A DNA stretch of 64,000 nucleotides from Chaetoceros tenuissimus (taxonomy: Eukaryota > Bacillariophyta > Thalassiosirophyceae > Chaetocerotales > Chaetocerotaceae), in assembly GCA_021927905.1 (NCBI GenBank), contig BLLK01000022.1:1-64000 (forward strand), read 5' to 3'. The notes beneath the pieces are model-generated. The model did no database searches. It was not told where the DNA came from and saw nothing but the letters and a program-made list of their open reading frames with translations. Positions 10,289-19,960 of the stretch are shown in pieces. How positions within the stretch are numbered: position 1 is the stretch's first letter; each line of letters begins with the position of its first letter. The position numbers and the translations under genes were made by a program.

Positions 10289-12283
10289 ATGAAGTTGTCG
10301 TCGGCAGCCGTTTGTGCATTTTTATTATTTACTACGAAAGGAGTGAATGGATTTGCAACTCCATTCACCTCTCTAGCACATAGATTATCAACTCAGCTTT
10401 CTGTTCAACAAGACGAAAACAATGTAGCATCGTACGATAATCCTCTCTCCAAAGCACATCCGAGAGACAAACCAAGAAAGAAGACAGGGAATCTATCGCC
10501 ATCGAAACGAAGACGCTTAGAAAAGCGACCTATGAAAAATGATAGATCAAACGCTATAGCTAAAGGAAACGACCCACTGTTGAGTCTCAACATAAATCTT
10601 GACTATCTTGCAAAATCGGGTAGAGCGATTCATGCAGAAGAACTCCTTGTCAAAATTGAGAAAATGTTTGAGTCTGGGTATTATGTTGTTCGTCCTGATA
10701 ATGTATCCTACAACTCTGTTTTGAATGCTTATGCTATGAATGAATCTGAAGAATATGATTCGGTAAAAGAAGTACAGAGATTATTGAAAAAAATGGAAAC
10801 ATTGAGTGAACAAGGTTTGAGTGCTGTTCAGCCCAACATTGTGACATTGAATACTGTGTGCTTGGCATTTGCCAAAAATAATCAACCCGAAAAAGCTCAT
10901 CAGTTGCTGAATGACATGGAAGAATTGTATCAAAGTGGTAAAAAGGACTTGGGACCTAATACTATTACATTCAATAGCGTCATTTGTGCCTATGCCAAGG
11001 CAAAAAAGCAACAAGAGGCGGAAGATTTGTTGAAGCGAATGATGACTATTTCCAGAGAGAACGACGGGGAGCGAGAAGATGAGATTAAAGCGGATACAAT
11101 TGCCTTCAATACTATTTTGCATGCATGGGCTGTCTCTAATATCAGAGGTGCGCCTTTAAGGGCGCAACAATTGTTGGATCATATGACTACTCTTTACAAT
11201 GCTGGTAACGAAGATGTTAAACCAGATGTATTCTCTTACACTGCTACTTTGAGTGCGTGGGCTGGAGCGACATACGATCCACAGGCTGCAGATAGAGCTT
11301 TAGAAATATTGCATCTGATGGAAAATCAATGTGCACTGGGAAATAAGGATGCATGTCCAAACGCTGTCACTTATACTGCTGTCATCAATTGTGTAGGTAA
11401 AAGCAAGAAACCAAATGCTGCATTGGAAGCGTATGAGATTCTTTTAAGTATGGAAAAGAGATGGCGAGAAGGTGAAGAAGATTTGCGACCTGATCTAATC
11501 ACATATTCAAGTGTTATTGATGCCTTTGCAAGAAGCGGAGAAGATTATGCCGGAGAAAAGGCTGTGGAGTTGTTAGACTACATGATTACACTAGCTGAGA
11601 GTGGATATCCTCAATACGGGCCAAATACTCAGACTTACTGTTCCGTCATTTCGGCATTAGGAAAAAGTAAGATGAGAGGAAACGCCGATGCAGCAAATCA
11701 ACTTCTCAATGATATGGAGAAAATGTATGAACTTGGTAATACAGACGTAGCACCAAATACAATAATATTCAATGCTGTGATTGATGCTTGGGCCAAGTCA
11801 TCTTTTAGATTCAAAGCATTGAGAGCGAGGGATCTTGTTGATAAAATGGAAACAGAATTTCAAGCTGGCAATATACACTACAAGCCAGACATTATTACAT
11901 ACAATTCGGTAATTAATGCTGGTGCAAGTGCCTTTGGAGATCAAACAGTCAAGTCCAATGCATTCCGAATTGCAATGGATGCTTTCAAACGTATCCAACT
12001 TACTGACGACTTGAAGGCAAACTCTGTCACGTACTCATTACTTTTGAAAGCTATACGGAAACTGATTAGTAAAGAAGAGCAGCGGCAAAAAATGAGTGGT
12101 AAGATTATGGAATATTGCATCAAAGAGGGTCTCTACAATAAACATATTGCTACTCAACTTGAGTTAACATGCGGATCAAAACGAAATTGTTTACAAATAC
12201 TCAAAGGCTTGGGTTATATGGGGACCGATCCAAAGGACTTGCGCAGCTTTCCCGAGTCTTGGAAATGTAATGCAGGTCGATGA
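10289..12283 (+). CDS. plastid-type pentatricopeptide repeat (PPR) protein
   Basis: 664 residues from the ATG at 10289; the in-frame TTG nine bases upstream is not a likely start. The N-terminus (MKLSSAAVCAFLLFTTKGVNG, then FATPF) is a signal peptide followed by Phe, the diatom plastid pattern. From ~residue 85 there are repeated PPR units recognisable by recurring motifs such as NVSYNSVLNAYA, NIVTLNTVCLAFAK, NTITFNSVICAYAK and DIITYNSVINAGA, each ending in an 'LL..ME..Y..GN' helix. PPR proteins bind organelle RNA to affect its processing, stability or translation. There is no DYW, SMR or other catalytic tail. It is convergent with MLH1, 83 bp away, across an (AT)16 tract. A broken second copy lies at 61578-63554. 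Confidence 0.9.
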   Translation: MKLSSAAVCAFLLFTTKGVNGFATPFTSLAHRLSTQLSVQQDENNVASYDNPLSKAHPRDKPRKKTGNLSPSKRRRLEKRPMKNDRSNAIAKGNDPLLSLNINLDYLAKSGRAIHAEELLVKIEKMFESGYYVVRPDNVSYNSVLNAYAMNESEEYDSVKEVQRLLKKMETLSEQGLSAVQPNIVTLNTVCLAFAKNNQPEKAHQLLNDMEELYQSGKKDLGPNTITFNSVICAYAKAKKQQEAEDLLKRMMTISRENDGEREDEIKADTIAFNTILHAWAVSNIRGAPLRAQQLLDHMTTLYNAGNEDVKPDVFSYTATLSAWAGATYDPQAADRALEILHLMENQCALGNKDACPNAVTYTAVINCVGKSKKPNAALEAYEILLSMEKRWREGEEDLRPDLITYSSVIDAFARSGEDYAGEKAVELLDYMITLAESGYPQYGPNTQTYCSVISALGKSKMRGNADAANQLLNDMEKMYELGNTDVAPNTIIFNAVIDAWAKSSFRFKALRARDLVDKMETEFQAGNIHYKPDIITYNSVINAGASAFGDQTVKSNAFRIAMDAFKRIQLTDDLKANSVTYSLLLKAIRKLISKEEQRQKMSGKIMEYCIKEGLYNKHIATQLELTCGSKRNCLQILKGLGYMGTDPKDLRSFPESWKCNAGR

Positions 12284-12322
12284 TAAAACTAGTTTTATAT
12301 CAAATCATTTTACTTTAAAAGT

Positions 12323-12325
<3 letters not shown>

Positions 12326-12357
<32 letters not shown>
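12326..12357. repeat. (AT)16 microsatellite, left-arm copy
   Basis: 32-nt pure AT tract between the PPR and MLH1 stop codons. The right-arm counterpart (61504-61535) has exactly the same length. Confidence 0.97.
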
Positions 12358-12360
<3 letters not shown>

Positions 12361-12366
12361 TGAATC

Positions 12367-15138
12367 CTAGCATCTTTCAAAAACTTTGTATAGTTTCGAA
12401 AGGACAGCAAGTTTGCAAAAAGTTCCATCACTTGCAAAATCTTTAGGAACAACAAGAAGAAAACGGAATGCTGGATACAGAGTATGCTGAATGTACTTCT
12501 TCTCAGATTCGCTGATCAATTCAAGCCTTGATTCGCCATGTTCTTGGTCAACAGTTACAACTTCTTCCTCGATTTGCACCTCTGCATAGTATCGTGATAG
12601 TTCCGTGCATACTCCCTCAAAGCATTTCATTTCATCTGTGTAATCAACTTCGGTAGCTAGATGAAGTAAGAATGCTGGTAGATGTTGTGGTGATGGAAAG
12701 TGACCATCTAATATCACTGGAAGACCCTTCAAATACAAGGTTTCATTGTCTTTATCCATCTCAAATTCAATCGAAAAGTATTCTTCAAGCATTGCAGATT
12801 TTTCAGCAAGGCAAACTGTTGCTTGTCTTGCAAGATCTATGTTAGTTTCATCTTGTGTAAGATCCTTCGACTCTTCCGAGTGCTCAATTTTTTGACTGAG
12901 AGAAACACTAGGCTTCAATGCTTCGTCCATCTCTAACGCTTTTTCAATAAGAGTTTGCACCTGGAGTCCATCTCCTTCAAGTGAAGCTTTTTGAAATCCA
13001 CCAAATCTCAGCAATGCCAGTTGATAAAATGTCTCTTTTGATAGTTCATATGGATTAACCATTATCAACTCAATACCAGATTGAATCAAACATCGCGAAC
13101 GACTAATACATCCTACAAACACAGAGTCCCGAAGTTTCGAAGTAAATTCATTATTTGCTCTGTTCTGAATGTCTTTCCTTAGATTCTGTATGGATGTGTA
13201 AGAACATTTTGTTGGTTTGATCTTTTTTGGACGCATAATATTTTGAGTAAAACCCGTCAATTTTGGCAATGAAGATGCCTGTTCAACCTGGCATCGGCAA
13301 ATTGATGCAAATGCCCCTGGAATGCTCATGTCAATCTTTTTGGAGCCCGATGCGAAAATACACTCAGGTGCATGTACAATGTCCTGTTTTGGTTTACTAG
13401 AATCTTGTTCAGTAATCACATCTGAAATTGGAGACGATTTTGACCCTGGTAAATCTTGGCTGCTAGATTTGGGCTGTGTTAATACAAGAAACGGTTCAAG
13501 CGCTCCTTGCTCCGCAGCAGCTGTTGTACGAATTAGATTTTTGGGATCATATACTTTTCTCTTCTTTGATGCAAGTTCCTCTGAGGTTGCTTTTCTCTTT
13601 GACACTTCCTCTTGAATACTCTTCTTTGATACATTGTCATTATCATTATCACTCTTTGAAGCAGGCTTGACAGAATTTTTAGTATTTGTTGTCAGGACTC
13701 TCGGTTCTTCTTCTTGTGAACTCAGCTTCATGGTTGTCGAATTTCCAACAAGTAGAGTCTGGGTATAAAATGTCCGGGAAGTCGAACTGTCCTGTAATAA
13801 CTCCCTAACAGACGAAGCCAACGCTTCACAAAGCTGATCTTCATGTAGAAATGCAACTTCTCTTTTTGTCGGATGAACATTCACATCGAGATGAGGACCT
13901 GGTAGCTCTAGGGAAAGGTAGACAAATGGCTTTGCCCCCTTTGGCAACATATCCATATAAACACTTTCAACTGCCTTTTTCAAAGCAGCAGATTCGACCA
14001 ATCTCCCATTGATAAATAATAAAAATGCAGAGGAAGCTTTTGGAACACAGTAACTACCATTAGTGATGAACCCTCGACATCGATATGCAAATGAAAACTG
14101 TCCCTGTCCCGATTGAGCCATTGTTTGTGATTCAGTCTCCTTTGCAATGTTTGCACCATAGTCATGCATATTTACAACTAGGCCATCCATGAGACTATTT
14201 CCTTCCGTGACTAGTTTCATCTCGCTCTTTTCAGAATTCAGAGTAGACTCTTCATTTTTCATGGCTTCAAGAGCAGACAATGTTACTTTCTCTACATCAC
14301 CTTTCGAACAAGAAATGGGTAATAATTCTTTAGCCATTTCACTTCCATAAACGTGTCCAATGACATCTCTAGTACTCTGTTCTTTTAAAGCTTTCAAATC
14401 AGTCTTCAGACTATCAGTAATCTCCTCCATCTTCTCCATTTCTGCAATTTGTTTCCTAAGTTTCTTAATCGTTGCAATCGAAGCTGTATTTAAATCTGTC
14501 TGCCCCCCTTTTTTACGACAAACAAATCCTATACCATGATCAGCTTTATGAACCGAATACCTCTGAACTACATTCAGAATCTTTTGATATTCTTCATTTT
14601 CCTTCCTAGTTCCTTCAAATGCCCGCTTCCTACTTGGTAAATTATAAAACAAATCTTGTAACTTGACACATGTTCCCTCTTTACCAGCAGAAGGTAAAGC
14701 TTTACTAGTCGGTTCTCCGTCACTGTAACTCATTTTGAAAGCACAACTAGTACCACCACTTGAGGGTAATTTTCGTTTACGACTGACAATACTCAATCTA
14801 CCAACCATACTCGCACTCGCTAATGCTTCACCTCTAAACCCAAAGGTTTGAATTTGTTTCAAATCATCCCATTGTTTCAATTTCGATGTGGCAAATCTTG
14901 TAGCTGCCAGGGGGAGATCTTGTGGATGAATTCCAAAGCCATCGTCAGAGACACTGAGTAATCTTAACCCTCCTCCTTGACATTGTACATCAATGTTGGT
15001 AGAGTCTGCATCAAGTGAGTTTTCAATGAGTTCTTTGATGACAGATGCAGGTCTTTGTACTACTTCTCCTGCTGCTATGCGATCAACTACTTTTTTAGGG
15101 AGTGCTTGAATACGTGGTTCCGTAGACTGCGAGCTCAT
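12367..15138 (-). CDS. MLH1: DNA mismatch repair protein MLH1, left copy
   Basis: 923 residues, single exon, ATG at 15138. The GHKL ATPase motifs of MutL proteins are all present: ELIENSLDA (~36-44, Mg2+/ATP Asn), SDDGFGI (~64-70) and TFGFRGEAL (~97-105), then the transducer motif VNVHPTKREVAFLHED. The last four residues are FERC, the conserved MLH1 C-terminus that supports heterodimer partner and endonuclease function. There is no PMS2-type DQHA metal site, as expected for MLH1. The interdomain linker (~460-660) is long and Ser/Lys-rich. The family role is the common subunit of MutL-alpha, beta and gamma heterodimers in post-replicative mismatch repair and meiosis. A second intact copy lies at 58723-61494. 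It shares a 638-bp divergent spacer with the START-domain gene. Confidence 0.96.
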   Translation of the reverse strand: MSSQSTEPRIQALPKKVVDRIAAGEVVQRPASVIKELIENSLDADSTNIDVQCQGGGLRLLSVSDDGFGIHPQDLPLAATRFATSKLKQWDDLKQIQTFGFRGEALASASMVGRLSIVSRKRKLPSSGGTSCAFKMSYSDGEPTSKALPSAGKEGTCVKLQDLFYNLPSRKRAFEGTRKENEEYQKILNVVQRYSVHKADHGIGFVCRKKGGQTDLNTASIATIKKLRKQIAEMEKMEEITDSLKTDLKALKEQSTRDVIGHVYGSEMAKELLPISCSKGDVEKVTLSALEAMKNEESTLNSEKSEMKLVTEGNSLMDGLVVNMHDYGANIAKETESQTMAQSGQGQFSFAYRCRGFITNGSYCVPKASSAFLLFINGRLVESAALKKAVESVYMDMLPKGAKPFVYLSLELPGPHLDVNVHPTKREVAFLHEDQLCEALASSVRELLQDSSTSRTFYTQTLLVGNSTTMKLSSQEEEPRVLTTNTKNSVKPASKSDNDNDNVSKKSIQEEVSKRKATSEELASKKRKVYDPKNLIRTTAAAEQGALEPFLVLTQPKSSSQDLPGSKSSPISDVITEQDSSKPKQDIVHAPECIFASGSKKIDMSIPGAFASICRCQVEQASSLPKLTGFTQNIMRPKKIKPTKCSYTSIQNLRKDIQNRANNEFTSKLRDSVFVGCISRSRCLIQSGIELIMVNPYELSKETFYQLALLRFGGFQKASLEGDGLQVQTLIEKALEMDEALKPSVSLSQKIEHSEESKDLTQDETNIDLARQATVCLAEKSAMLEEYFSIEFEMDKDNETLYLKGLPVILDGHFPSPQHLPAFLLHLATEVDYTDEMKCFEGVCTELSRYYAEVQIEEEVVTVDQEHGESRLELISESEKKYIQHTLYPAFRFLLVVPKDFASDGTFCKLAVLSKLYKVFERC

Positions 15139-15776
15139 TTGTAGAGAAAATATTGAGTGTAGAGATGACTCTTTTATGTATCAATTATGGCAGCTTAGTT
15201 TCATGTATGGTAACAATAATTACTCTGTTGGCCCTTCTGATGATGCCGGGTGCTTCGTTTCTGCTTTATTAGACACTCTAACTTAGGATTCATGTCATCC
15301 CTAGAAAGAGTGTCTTTTCTGGCTCGCTAATGACAGTCTCGTCGTGTCAAAGGATCACCAGCAGCTTTTTTTCCCAAGCAAATGAGAAACTATCAGGATG
15401 GCATTAGAAAGAATACCACCTCTTTCTTACATTGTAAACAAAAGTAAAGAGACTCTGGTGTATACGTAGCTTAGGCTTGTAGATCATATTCATATCCTAA
15501 CGCTGGACAGGGGTTGCAAACGTAGATTGTTGGAACAAACATCTGTGACTGACTTCTTTCGACTCCAACTTCTTGCTGCAGTCACACGTGAGAGTTTCTC
15601 GCATCGAAACAGAATCGAATCCATCTCAAGCATCGTGGAAATATACTGGAAATATTATAGAGTAAAGTGAAAAATACATGATACTGACAAACATATTCAT
15701 CTCCATCATCGTAATTTCAACAGCTCATTCTTAGAGATAACAATTTCAATAGACAACCAAACGCGAATAGATCAGA
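15139..15776. promoter_or_regulatory. divergent spacer MLH1 / START gene, left copy
   Basis: 638-bp gap between divergent genes, duplicated in inverted form at 58079-58722. The two copies differ by small indels (about +5 and +1 nt in the right copy) near the MLH1 side. No RNA gene seen. Confidence 0.5.
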
Positions 15777-17870
15777 ATGCCTCCAAGACTTGCAATGAAT
15801 ACTACAACACCAACATCAGCTACCAAACTCGTGCTTGAAAGTCCACAGTCATCCAATGACCTGGGAGACGATATTTCTTCAAGTAGCAACACATCAGCTT
15901 TATTCTATCTATCTACTAATATCAATTCAGAAGTAGATTCTGCATATCTCACAAGTGAAGAAGTTGGGTACGAACCTACAGATGATGAATTGGAAAAAGA
16001 TTCCAATAGCAAGAGACCCATGTCCAATCATAGGAACCAGGAGGGTGGGATATATTTAGATCCACTATTTGCGCAACTGTTTCATTTAGACTTTTTACCT
16101 TTTCAAAATGATACTAAGCGTTCATTGGGGTTCAGTGATTCATTGTTTGAATCCTATGACACTAATGAATTACTTGATTCTCATAGTTCAGATGACTTTT
16201 CCTATGATGATGATGACGACGACGATGGAGAGTACGAAGAGGACAACAATGGCATTGGGCAGTTTGTAGACCTTGGTATGGCATTACCTATGGATCGTAA
16301 ACGTAATAGAGGAATATTGAAGAAAAGACGAAATGGACCTTTACGAAGAATCAAACGTCAAATCAACAACTCTAAACATCGAAGAAAAGAACGCAAGCAC
16401 AATCGAAGACTTCAAAGAGGGAAATCTAAACATCGTGAAATCATTAATGATACATCTTGTCGTATAGAGAGTGAAATGAAAAAGGTTTCATACCAAAGAA
16501 AGAGGTTGGAGAATGTAAAGGCGAGCCTAAAATCTACAAAGAACAAGGCAAAGAATCTGATGAACGAGGCTAGACAGAGTGCACATCGAGTGTCCAAACT
16601 CTCCAAGACAATCATCGAACTTGAGTGTAAACTCGATATGTCCATGAGAGTATTGGAGATGGAGAATTCGAATATTGAACGGAACTTTGCAGAGCTTGCA
16701 CATTTAAATGCAGAAGAAGAAGCTTTACAACGAAAGTCTGACATGCTTGAGTCAAATTTAAAAAGACAATTGAATCAACTTGAGACAAACGTTGCATCCG
16801 CTTCTGCAAGTCAAATGAATGACTTGGTTTTGGACGATTCCATGGAAGTGCTTGAAACTCCAACTTTCAGACTAAGATCCAACACAGGAGATACTTTTGT
16901 TACTGCTGTCGAGGAAAAGGTGACTCCAGTGCCTATCCTTAGACAAAGAAGTCATAGTGACGGAAGAACAATGAAGAAGAAAAGAAGTGAGAGCATTCTT
17001 CGCAATCCGTCACCAGTGGTTGGTGGTGGTGGCGAAAGAGTATTAACAAAAAAGTCATCCTTCTTACGTGTACATGATTTGGAAATTGATGAAAACAAAC
17101 ATGCAGTTCCTATTCATGACGATAGTTACCACCATGTTCTTGATTCATTGATGAATATGTCTCTTAAATATGCAACAGATGAAGGGCCACGATGGACTCC
17201 GGATAGCAGTACTAGTAAAATACTAGCAAAGCGATCTCCTTCTGAGAAATGGCATTATGCAACAGACTCTGATATATTCGTGTGGCATGGTACCTTGGAA
17301 AAGAAAGGATACAAAAGCGACCTACCAATCATTAAGGCTCGAGCTATGGTTCAAACCTCTGCGCGTAATCTATTGGATCTTATCTTCGACAGTTCTAAAG
17401 TGAAACAATACAATAAGATGAGCCTTGGCCGTGAAGACAAAGACTTTTTGAAGAAAGGTATAGATACAAACGATGGTAAAATTCATGGTGAAGTAAAGAT
17501 AACCAGAAGCACCTCGAGTGTCCCTCTCATCAAAAAGAAAATTGAACTTGTGACGCTTATGCACGCAAAAGCTCTCACGGCCGAAGTAGACAATTTAGAT
17601 GGATATGTAATTAGTACGAGGTCTGTATGGGAGGACGAAGACAAGATTCCGTCTGAAAATGGGAGTAATGGAGTTGATGACGATCCGAATTATTGTCGTA
17701 GTGAATGTTTACTCGGTGTAAATCTGATTCGAGAAGTGGACGAGAACCGATGCGAAATAACAACAGTATCACACTTTTACTCTCCGATGGCGCCTTCATT
17801 TGGTGCAAAGTCATTCGGGATGAAAGCATCTGCGAACTTTCTCAAAGATATCCAAAGTCAATTCAAATAG
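15777..17870 (+). CDS. START-like lipid-binding domain protein with coiled coil
   Basis: 697 residues, single exon. The N-terminus is Ser/Asp-rich with an Asp run (SYDDDDDDDGEYEED, ~141-155), then a basic stretch (KRRNGPLRRIKRQI, ~183-200). Residues ~225-345 form a long coiled coil (repeated Lys/Glu/Leu heptads). The last ~200 residues look like a START/Bet v1-type fold: WHYATDSDIFVWHGTLEKK, RAMVQTSARNLLDLIFDSSK, a tract ending VISTRSVWED, then CEITTVSHFYSPMAPSFGAK and a C-terminal helix. START domains bind sterols or phospholipids; the ligand is unknown here. The duplication breakpoint (16217) falls inside the Asp-run codons, and a truncated copy is at 57623-58078. Domain call moderate, function inferred. 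Confidence 0.75.
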   Translation: MPPRLAMNTTTPTSATKLVLESPQSSNDLGDDISSSSNTSALFYLSTNINSEVDSAYLTSEEVGYEPTDDELEKDSNSKRPMSNHRNQEGGIYLDPLFAQLFHLDFLPFQNDTKRSLGFSDSLFESYDTNELLDSHSSDDFSYDDDDDDDGEYEEDNNGIGQFVDLGMALPMDRKRNRGILKKRRNGPLRRIKRQINNSKHRRKERKHNRRLQRGKSKHREIINDTSCRIESEMKKVSYQRKRLENVKASLKSTKNKAKNLMNEARQSAHRVSKLSKTIIELECKLDMSMRVLEMENSNIERNFAELAHLNAEEEALQRKSDMLESNLKRQLNQLETNVASASASQMNDLVLDDSMEVLETPTFRLRSNTGDTFVTAVEEKVTPVPILRQRSHSDGRTMKKKRSESILRNPSPVVGGGGERVLTKKSSFLRVHDLEIDENKHAVPIHDDSYHHVLDSLMNMSLKYATDEGPRWTPDSSTSKILAKRSPSEKWHYATDSDIFVWHGTLEKKGYKSDLPIIKARAMVQTSARNLLDLIFDSSKVKQYNKMSLGREDKDFLKKGIDTNDGKIHGEVKITRSTSSVPLIKKKIELVTLMHAKALTAEVDNLDGYVISTRSVWEDEDKIPSENGSNGVDDDPNYCRSECLLGVNLIREVDENRCEITTVSHFYSPMAPSFGAKSFGMKASANFLKDIQSQFK

Positions 17871-17943
17871 TTATAAGAAGTTCTTTACTTTTGTAGGACT
17901 TGATCTATGTAATGTCTACAGTAACAAAATCGCATACTCATAC

Positions 17944-18639
17944 TTATTTGAAAAGGATTTTGTTCCACATATCCAAGAGATTCTCAATTGTTTGATTCAT
18001 TAATGTTCCAAAACCACCCCACACAAGTCTATCAGGAATATTACTAATATCCTCACCAACATAACGTATCTTTTTGAATCCAGCTCTTTGAAAAAATCTG
18101 ACCAACCTTTTATGTTGAAAATCTTCATCGTCAATTGCAAGAAATTCTGCTATACTACAATTTTTCTCTTTTCCATACAGCATGGTCATGTATCCCAACA
18201 ATAAACTAACTCCAAATACCTGTCCACCGTTCTTGAATCCATCCGGATTTTCCTTCTTTGCTCTATCTAATGCTTTCTTCCAAACTTCCAACTTGTCTAC
18301 ATGAAGAATGTTTCCTCCGGGACGTACAAATCCTTCACAATATCCTAATATTTGCTTTTCGTCATGAAGTGCTCTTGCGACTGCTCTGTATCCAGGTCCA
18401 AGAGTTGTGATAGAAAGCTTCACTCCTACACTCTCAGCATATGCCATGACCTTTTCTTGATCTGCTAAAGATATCGTCTGCTCATCCTTTGCGACTTGTA
18501 GTTTGGAATTGTATCTAGTAAATGTCTGTACTGAATTTACATTTCCTACGACATGTGCCTTCGGAGAGAAGGAATAAGTTCTGCACATCCCGCAAAACAT
18601 CAACGTCGTCAACAGCAAGAAGTTCCTCATTGAAGTCAT
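17944..18639 (-). CDS. predicted plastid-targeted GNAT-like protein
   Basis: 231 residues, ATG at 18639. The N-terminus MTSMRNFLLLTTLMFCGMC followed by RTYSFSP is a signal peptide with Phe at the expected cleavage site, suggesting a plastid presequence. The mature part has an acetyltransferase-like layout: a beta strand ending GYCEGFVRPGGNILHVDKLEV, a central helix (VFGVSLLLGYMTMLYG), then AEFLAIDDEDFQHKRLVRFF, QRAGFKKIRYV and DRLVWGGFGTLMN. The 'LAI-DD--QH-RLVR-F-R-GF' pattern resembles uncharacterised plant and algal plastid proteins with a GNAT fold; the canonical acetyl-CoA loop (R-x-x-G-x-G/A) is not obvious. It is divergent with another plastid protein gene at 18971. Confidence 0.7.
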   Translation of the reverse strand: MTSMRNFLLLTTLMFCGMCRTYSFSPKAHVVGNVNSVQTFTRYNSKLQVAKDEQTISLADQEKVMAYAESVGVKLSITTLGPGYRAVARALHDEKQILGYCEGFVRPGGNILHVDKLEVWKKALDRAKKENPDGFKNGGQVFGVSLLLGYMTMLYGKEKNCSIAEFLAIDDEDFQHKRLVRFFQRAGFKKIRYVGEDISNIPDRLVWGGFGTLMNQTIENLLDMWNKILFK

Positions 18640-18970
18640 TTTGTTTTTATTTTGAGCGTTTCAAACAGTAGTTTTTTGAATCGAGTAGTTCACACAAACC
18701 TGTCTGAACTACATAGACTGTTGTAGTAGTTTCTCCAAAACAAGTCCACTCATCGCCACACAATGCCGGAGGGATGCCAGACGAAAAAGTCCCTCAGGAT
18801 TGAACGTCATTGAAAAGGATGACAAAAATGAAGGATGAAGGTGTGGTGTGGTGAAAGGTGAAAGGTGAAACCATATCATAATACTCGTATATGCGACAAC
18901 CAACACCTTCGATCATAAAAAGGCTTTGACTTCTTTCACTTTACATATAGCATCTCTTCAATTGAACAAT
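18640..18970. promoter_or_regulatory. divergent promoter region of two plastid-protein genes
   Basis: 331-bp gap between genes that both encode predicted plastid-targeted proteins. It contains GGTGAAA-type short repeats around 18840-18870. No motif could be assigned. Confidence 0.4.
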
Positions 18971-19960
18971 ATGAAAGAATCAATGATTCACTACTGTTTC
19001 GCAAATCTACTCGTAATGGTGTCACACGCATCTGCTTTTGTAAAGCACCAAATCTTCACACCTCAAACTAGAGCTGGAATAATACGTAGAATATCATCTC
19101 CTCAAGTACGGATGAACCATACTCGGCTCAACTCAAAAGAAGATGCCTCCAGAAAAATGGGACAGATGAAACAGAAATTACAGAAGTCTGTCAGTAGAGA
19201 AGATCGAATTTCAGCACTTGAGATAAAATTGAAGAGAGCAGAATCCATGTCTGACTCTGAATCAGTCGAACATATGACAAAAGCAGAAAGGGCAGAATTA
19301 AAAGGGCTGCTAGAAAAGAGGGAAGTCTTTGAAGAACAATATGATCCACTTTCATTTACACAGGAGCATTTGGAGTTTAAAGCAATGCACAATAATGTAT
19401 TTATACAATTAGCAAAATATTGTCAACAAGCACGAGATAAAAGAGAGTTAAAGAATGAAAGAATCAATGTTTTCTTCCTTGATGGTCCTGACGGTGGTAC
19501 AGCATCGGCCTTGATAGAAACAGGGGGATTTCAAGAAAGTCAATGTTATGTTGCGAATAGACATGAATCTAGTTGCGAGTCTTTGAGAAATATTCTACCA
19601 GATGAAAATGTGATACATGCAGCAGCATCTGAAGCTCTCAACGTTGCTATGCCTATTGTTCTAGATGGTGTAAAAGGAACAAGTGCTGGAGAAATTGATG
19701 TAGATGTATCGCTTTCATCCGAAAAAGATGGTGCATTTGCTAATATTGATTTTGGCGCCTACTATTTTGATGGGTGTGGAGGATTTGTACCACATATAAT
19801 AGGAATGATTTCAGCTGCTCTTGTACGAGAAGATTACGATTCTTCTATGCCTATTGCCATAGGCTATAGTCTTCTTGGTGGAAATAAAGACGTGGTTGAA
19901 AAAGAGTTGGCAATTTCACAAGCACTGTCGACAATTGCAAGTTCAAGGAATATGAGATAG
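18971..19960 (+). CDS. predicted plastid-targeted protein, unknown function
   Basis: 329 residues from the ATG at 18971. The in-frame upstream codon at 18926 is disfavoured because starting at 18971 gives a clean signal peptide, MKESMIHYCFANLLVMVSHA, with the textbook diatom plastid motif ASAF immediately after. A Lys/Glu-rich helix (~50-130) precedes a Rossmann-like C-terminal part: INVFFLDGPDGGTASALIE, then CYVANRHESSCESLRNIL, NVIHAAASEAL and NIDFGAYYFDGCGGFVPHI. The order (Gly-rich loop after a strand, later acidic strand and YFDGCGG) recalls SAM-dependent methyltransferases, but I cannot assign a family. No neighbours suggest a pathway beyond plastid location. Confidence 0.72.
   Translation: MKESMIHYCFANLLVMVSHASAFVKHQIFTPQTRAGIIRRISSPQVRMNHTRLNSKEDASRKMGQMKQKLQKSVSREDRISALEIKLKRAESMSDSESVEHMTKAERAELKGLLEKREVFEEQYDPLSFTQEHLEFKAMHNNVFIQLAKYCQQARDKRELKNERINVFFLDGPDGGTASALIETGGFQESQCYVANRHESSCESLRNILPDENVIHAAASEALNVAMPIVLDGVKGTSAGEIDVDVSLSSEKDGAFANIDFGAYYFDGCGGFVPHIIGMISAALVREDYDSSMPIAIGYSLLGGNKDVVEKELAISQALSTIASSRNMR

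Larger units (their letters stand above)
9843..16217 (+). repeat. left arm of large inverted duplication
   Basis: 6,375 bp that matches the reverse complement of 57638-64000. The inner boundary is where the two sequences part after a GATGATGATGAC run (16217 pairs with 57638). The outer boundary is unknown because the right arm reaches the window end (64000 pairs with 9843). Indels that I can place: about 6 nt in the MLH1/START spacer, and a 100-bp tandem duplication plus a 119-bp deletion (one base inserted) in the right PPR copy. Together these account exactly for the 12-nt difference in arm length. The left arm carries the intact PPR gene, MLH1 and the 5' part of the START-domain gene. Confidence 0.97.
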
